This document shows, in pieces, positions 60,517 through 64,000 of a DNA stretch of 64,000 nt. Source of the stretch: DATEPR01 sp036273855 (GTDB lineage Bacteria > Actinomycetota > Actinomycetes > Mycobacteriales > Pseudonocardiaceae); contig DASUGU010000090.1 of assembly GCA_036273855.1 (NCBI GenBank), forward strand, positions 41,106 through 105,105, given 5' to 3'. Made by a program: the position numbers and the translations under genes. Positions within the stretch are counted from its first letter, which is position 1, and each line of letters starts with the position of its first letter. The notes beneath the pieces were generated by a model. The model searched no databases. It was not told where the DNA came from and saw only the letters and a program-made list of their open reading frames with translations.

Positions 60517-61401
60517 CTACGGTCGACTCAGGTCCACCAGCAGCGCGGGATGGTCGGTGTCGTGCATGGCGACGATCCGGGTGGCTGCGAGCCGGAAACC
60601 ACCTGCCCACAGCACATGTTGCACGCCGCCGTCACCCCGCGCGCCCCAGTCGGCCGGCACGCACGAGGCCGCGGCCGCACCGAGGTTGAGATCGCCGCCG
60701 ACCACCGTGGGCGGAGCGACGGCGCCACGGAACCGGGGCAGGTCGACGTCCATCAGCTCGCTGCACTGACCGGCCGCCACGGCGGGATCGTCGGATTCCA
60801 GGTGTGTGGTGCAGAAGTCGGTGCCGCCCACGGTGACGCACACCCCGACGCGGTGCTCGTCGGTGCGGGCGAACTGGAGCCGGTAGACGTAGCGCACCTT
60901 CGCGGTGGCCGGGCCGGGGCCGCGCACGACGAGGCCGATGCCGTACTCGTCGCCGTTCACGCACCGGTACGGCTCGTGGCTGACCGAGTCGAGCGCGGGC
61001 GCGAACGCGGCGACGACGGTCGGGTCGCCCGCCAGAGCGGCGGCCCGGGCCATGGCGGTGGGGATCGGCGCCGAGGGGTCGAGGATGTTGCGCGAGCAGA
61101 TCTCGTTGAGCGTCACGGCCGTCGGCGTGTAGCGGTCGATCACGCCTGCCGCCTCGCCGGGTGAGCTGTCCTGGTGGTAGCAGGGGGCCTGGCCGCTGTT
61201 GCACAGGTTGAACTGGAGTTCCCGCACGGTGGTGTGCACGATCGGCCGAGCGGGGCCGACCGGGATCGTCTGTGTCTGCACGCAGTCCCGCGTGACCGGG
61301 TCGGCGCAGGTGCTGGCGGCGGCCACGTTCGGTGTCGCCGCCGCGCCCAGGGGGAGGAGGCACGCGACGGCGAGCGCCAGCACCAGTCGGCTACTCGGCA
61401 A
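60517..61401 (-). CDS. Secreted endonuclease/exonuclease/phosphatase family protein
   Basis: This 294-residue precursor has a signal peptide (LVLALAVACLLPLGAAATPN). The DNase-I-like fold is marked by LNEIC, CTTHLESDD, VVGGDLNLG and the C-terminal TDHPALLVDL (His-Asp pair). Many cysteines suggest disulfides outside the cell. It may degrade extracellular DNA or cleave phosphodiesters. Its start overlaps the end of the upstream acyltransferase gene by 11 bases. Confidence 0.85.
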   Translation of the reverse strand: MPSSRLVLALAVACLLPLGAAATPNVAAASTCADPVTRDCVQTQTIPVGPARPIVHTTVRELQFNLCNSGQAPCYHQDSSPGEAAGVIDRYTPTAVTLNEICSRNILDPSAPIPTAMARAAALAGDPTVVAAFAPALDSVSHEPYRCVNGDEYGIGLVVRGPGPATAKVRYVYRLQFARTDEHRVGVCVTVGGTDFCTTHLESDDPAVAAGQCSELMDVDLPRFRGAVAPPTVVGGDLNLGAAAASCVPADWGARGDGGVQHVLWAGGFRLAATRIVAMHDTDHPALLVDLSRP

Positions 61402-62560
61402 GGCGGTGTTCCCGTTGCCGCCGGGCCGCCGCGCGGACCAGTGGCCGCTCGACGGTGTGGTAGAGCAGCGCGGCCAGGCCGAGCGCCACGCAGAACAGCA
61501 TCAGGTAGACGCCGATCGCCGCCGGCCAGTCGACCTGCCAGCGGCCGACCAGCGGGTGCGCGTAGAACAGGACGAGGAAATGCACGATGTAGAACGCGAA
61601 CGACACCTCGCCCAGCCACACCGCCGTCCGGCCGCGCATCAGCGACGGCGTGCCACGCACGTCGGCCACCGCTCCGCAGCCGATCACCAGCGCCAGCGGC
61701 ACGATCATCACGGCCACCAGCGCGTACCGCAGCGCGACGAACTCGACGAGCACGACGGCCGCCGTGGCCAGCCACGCGGCGGGCCCGAAACCCAGCGGCG
61801 GCCACCGCCCGGCGAGCACGATCCTGGCCAGCACGATGCCCAGCGCGAAGTCCAGCAGGCGGCTGACCGGGAAGACGTAGATGAACCAGTACTGCGGGAA
61901 GGACAGGCCGCCGGTGACCGGTGGCGTGCCGGGCAACAGTGTGGTGATCGTGGGGATCAGCAAGATGAGCGCGACGATGCCGGCCACCATCGGCCACAGT
62001 AGACGATCCGGGATCCGGCGCATCAGCGGCAGCAGCACGGGGAACATCAGGTAGAACAGGACTTCGCAGCCCAGCGACCAGCTCGGCCGGTTGATCCCGC
62101 CGCTGACGCTGACACTGGGTGCCCAGTCCTGGACGAGGAACAGGTTGGGCAGCGCGACACCCAGCGGCACGGTGTTGCCCGTGGCGACGATCCCGATGAC
62201 CGCGAGGGCGCAGCCGACGACGTTGTTCGGGTAGATCTTGACCGCCCGCCGCCACCAGAACGCCCGAGCCGTGTCGGTGGGCCGGGCCGACCAGGTGAGC
62301 ACGAAGCCACTGAGGATGAAGAAGAACTCGACGGCGACATAGCCCAGTGGCGGCGCGAACCGGGCCAGCTGGGTGTCGACGTCGTGGTCGGCGAAGATCC
62401 GCAGCGTGCTGGTGTGGGAGACGAAGACGAGCGCGGCGGCCACGAACCGCAACCCGGTGAGCGACGGCAGCCGCCGCAACCGGCGCGCGTCGGCCGGTTC
62501 GCCGACGCCGCCCGCCAGTGCGACGCCCGCCGGTCGATCCGCACGGTCGGGGTTGGCCAC
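61391..62560 (-). CDS. Acyltransferase family 3 membrane protein
   Basis: This 389-residue protein has about ten membrane segments. The family signature is LTGLRFVAAALVFVSHTSTL (conserved His) followed by EFFFILSGFVLTWSARP and AVKIYPNNVVG. It transfers acyl groups to exported or cell-wall glycans. I use the GTG at 62560, since sequence upstream of it does not look like the family. Coupled to the secreted nuclease gene. Confidence 0.85.
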   Translation of the reverse strand: MANPDRADRPAGVALAGGVGEPADARRLRRLPSLTGLRFVAAALVFVSHTSTLRIFADHDVDTQLARFAPPLGYVAVEFFFILSGFVLTWSARPTDTARAFWWRRAVKIYPNNVVGCALAVIGIVATGNTVPLGVALPNLFLVQDWAPSVSVSGGINRPSWSLGCEVLFYLMFPVLLPLMRRIPDRLLWPMVAGIVALILLIPTITTLLPGTPPVTGGLSFPQYWFIYVFPVSRLLDFALGIVLARIVLAGRWPPLGFGPAAWLATAAVVLVEFVALRYALVAVMIVPLALVIGCGAVADVRGTPSLMRGRTAVWLGEVSFAFYIVHFLVLFYAHPLVGRWQVDWPAAIGVYLMLFCVALGLAALLYHTVERPLVRAAARRQREHRLAE

Positions 62561-62864
62561 GACCGCATGGTACGGGCGGTAGCCGAGGACTCCCGCTGGT
62601 CGCCCGGGCATTGCCTGACGCACCCCGGGCCGGACGCGCTGCCCTCGGCAACGCGCGTGACGCGCCGGCCGACGCACCCGCCCACCACAGAACGCATCGG
62701 CCGACCGAGAACCCGGACCCGCACAACCCGCACCAAAGGCCCAACCGACCGACGTCCACCGCTCGCCCGGCATCACCCGGCCAACCGCAGCCCACCCACC
62801 GACCAACTCACCCGCCCACCACACGACGCGTCGGCCGGCTGCTCGGGGTGGCCGGTACCGAAGG
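62561..62864. other. Intergenic region without a recognisable gene
   Basis: About 300 bases between the acyltransferase start and the lon terminator. It is C-rich with short CCACC/CCGACC runs. No frame has homology I recognise, and I see no promoter strong enough to list. Confidence 0.5.
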
Positions 62865-62903
62865 CTCGGCCGGCGCGCTCAGTGACTGAGCGCGCCGGCC
62901 GAG
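62865..62903 (-). terminator. Strong hairpin terminator of lon
   Basis: A perfect 17-bp stem (CTCGGCCGGCGCGCTCA / TGAGCGCGCCGGCCGAG) with loop GTGAC lies ten bases after the lon stop. Confidence 0.9.
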
Positions 62904-62913
62904 GTTGACCGGA

Positions 62914-64000
62914 TCAGGCCGCCAGGTCGGCAGCCGCCTCCGCCGGTTCCAGGGCGAACCGCAGCACGTCCCGGACGTCGGACACCGGGTGCACGGTCAG
63001 TTCCGCGAGCACCTCGGCCGGAACGTCGTCCAGGTCCGGCTCGTTGCGCTGCGGGATCAGCACCGTCGTGATGCCGGCCCGGTGGGCGGCGAGCAGCTTC
63101 TGCTTCACCCCACCGATCGGCAGCACCCGCCCGGTCAGCGACACCTCACCGGTCATCGCCACGTCCGACCGGACCGGCCGCCCGGACAGTAGCGACGCCA
63201 GCGCCGTGGTCATCGTCACGCCGGCACTCGGGCCGTCCTTGGGCACCGCGCCCGCCGGCACGTGCAGGTGGACCCCGCGCTCCCGCAGGTCACCGACCGG
63301 CAGTTCCAGCTCGACACCGTGCGACCGCAGGTAGGACAGCGCGATCTGCGCCGACTCCTTCATGACGTCGCCGAGTTGACCGGTCAGCGTCAGCCCGGTC
63401 GAACCCGTCTCCGGGTCGGCCAGCGACGCCTCGATGAACAGCACGTCACCGCCGGCACCGGTCACCGCCAGACCGGTCGCCACGCCGGGCAACGCGGTCC
63501 GCTCCGCCGATTCCGGCGTGTGCCGGGGCCGGCCGAGGTAGGTCCGCAGGTCGGCCGCGTCGATCGTGACCGGGACACTCGCCGTGTCCAGTGCCAGACC
63601 GGTGGCCACCTTGCGCAGCACCCTGGCGATCGACCGTTCCAGGTCACGGACGCCGGCTTCCCGGGTGTACTCGGCGGCCAGCTGCCGCAGGGCGTCCGAG
63701 GTGATCGTCACCTCGGCGGTCGACAGCCCGGCCTTGTCCAGTTGCCTGGGCAGCAGGTGGTCGGCCGCGATGGTGACCTTCTCGGCCTCGGTGTAGCCGT
63801 CCAGCGTGACCAGTTCCATCCGGTCGGCCAGCGGGCCCGGGATGGAGTCGAGCACGTTGGCCGTGGCCAGGAACACCACGTCGGACAGGTCGAGGTCGAC
63901 GTCCAGGTAGTGGTCGCGGAACGTGTGGTTCTGCGCCGGGTCGAGCACCTCGAGCAGCGCGGCCGTCGGGTCGCCCCGGTAGTCGGCGCCGACCTTGTCG
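62914..64000 (-). CDS. lon: ATP-dependent protease Lon, C-terminal part
   Basis: The gene enters from the right edge; 361 residues are visible. They cover the end of the AAA+ module (VVFLATANVLDSIPGPLADR with sensor 1, and GVRDLERSIARVLRK with sensor 2) and the whole protease domain. The catalytic dyad is Ser in PKDGPSAGVTM and Lys in IGGVKQKLLAAHRAG. Lon degrades misfolded and regulatory proteins in the cytoplasm. The N-terminal substrate-binding domain and Walker motifs are outside the window. Confidence 0.96.
   Translation of the reverse strand, partial: DKVGADYRGDPTAALLEVLDPAQNHTFRDHYLDVDLDLSDVVFLATANVLDSIPGPLADRMELVTLDGYTEAEKVTIAADHLLPRQLDKAGLSTAEVTITSDALRQLAAEYTREAGVRDLERSIARVLRKVATGLALDTASVPVTIDAADLRTYLGRPRHTPESAERTALPGVATGLAVTGAGGDVLFIEASLADPETGSTGLTLTGQLGDVMKESAQIALSYLRSHGVELELPVGDLRERGVHLHVPAGAVPKDGPSAGVTMTTALASLLSGRPVRSDVAMTGEVSLTGRVLPIGGVKQKLLAAHRAGITTVLIPQRNEPDLDDVPAEVLAELTVHPVSDVRDVLRFALEPAEAAADLAA

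Noticed and set aside
62561..62864. N-terminal extension of the acyltransferase up to 62824
   Set aside because: The added 88 residues are Gly/Arg/Trp-rich with no family likeness; the GTG at 62560 sits just before the conserved region.

Overview
The window is GC-rich, densely packed DNA from an actinomycete. Codon use, frequent GTG/TTG starts, ATGA/GTGA stop-start overlaps and the gene repertoire fit the Pseudonocardiales; that placement is inference, because there is no rRNA or marker gene here. I saw no tRNA, rRNA, CRISPR array, transposase or prophage. Most of the window is accessory metabolism: two large catabolic regulons and one small biosynthetic cluster, framed by ordinary genes, with lon at the right edge.

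Layout. 0-2.3 kb: tail of an isochorismatase-like gene and an ECF sigma factor / YCII / cyanase operon with a possible autoregulated promoter. 2.3-7.6 kb: a 2-oxoacid dehydrogenase operon (fused E1 alpha-beta, E2, AhpD-like protein) divergent from a VOC protein and a GntR regulator; two GGATCC-centred palindromes sit between them. 8.4-22.7 kb: a LacI-controlled catabolic island made of a C-C hydrolase / dehydrogenase / M24 protein / aldehyde dehydrogenase operon, a five-gene NitT/TauT-type ABC uptake operon, a divergent solute-binding-like protein, and a two-subunit molybdenum hydroxylase. Four copies of a near-palindrome related to TGCAATCGATTGCA lie at the four promoter regions, so I read this as one regulon, perhaps for an N-heteroaromatic compound. 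23-23.5 kb: a repeat-rich acidic lipoprotein.

23.5-48.6 kb: a second catabolic island. It has two acyl-CoA dehydrogenases, two thiolase-like proteins with a DUF35 partner, an enoyl-CoA hydratase, a cyclase-family hydrolase, an ABC importer with a cupin, an NTF2-FMO fusion monooxygenase, a complete E1alpha/E1beta/E2/E3 complex with its own LipB-like protein, a TetR regulator, a P450, an LLM flavin oxidoreductase, an acyl-CoA synthetase, a DUF2889 protein and an SDR. An 18-bp palindrome (GTCAAC-N6-GTTGAC) recurs at nearly every promoter, often with its right half supplying the -35 element. I infer that the TetR protein at 42.3-43.0 kb binds it.

48.7-58.3 kb: an isochorismatase-like hydrolase, an FAD monooxygenase and a DUF2252 protein precede a compact biosynthetic cluster: stand-alone carrier protein, GriI-like aldolase, GriH-like 3-dehydroquinate-synthase-II homologue, a 941-residue adenylation-condensation protein, and an MFS exporter. 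GriI/GriH make 3-amino-4-hydroxybenzoic acid, so this looks like a minimal aminohydroxybenzoate-nonribosomal pathway and is the most likely undescribed system here. 58.3-64 kb: two acyltransferase-3 membrane proteins, a decayed trypsin/Trypco1 pair, a secreted endonuclease-like protein, a strong terminator and the 3' part of lon.
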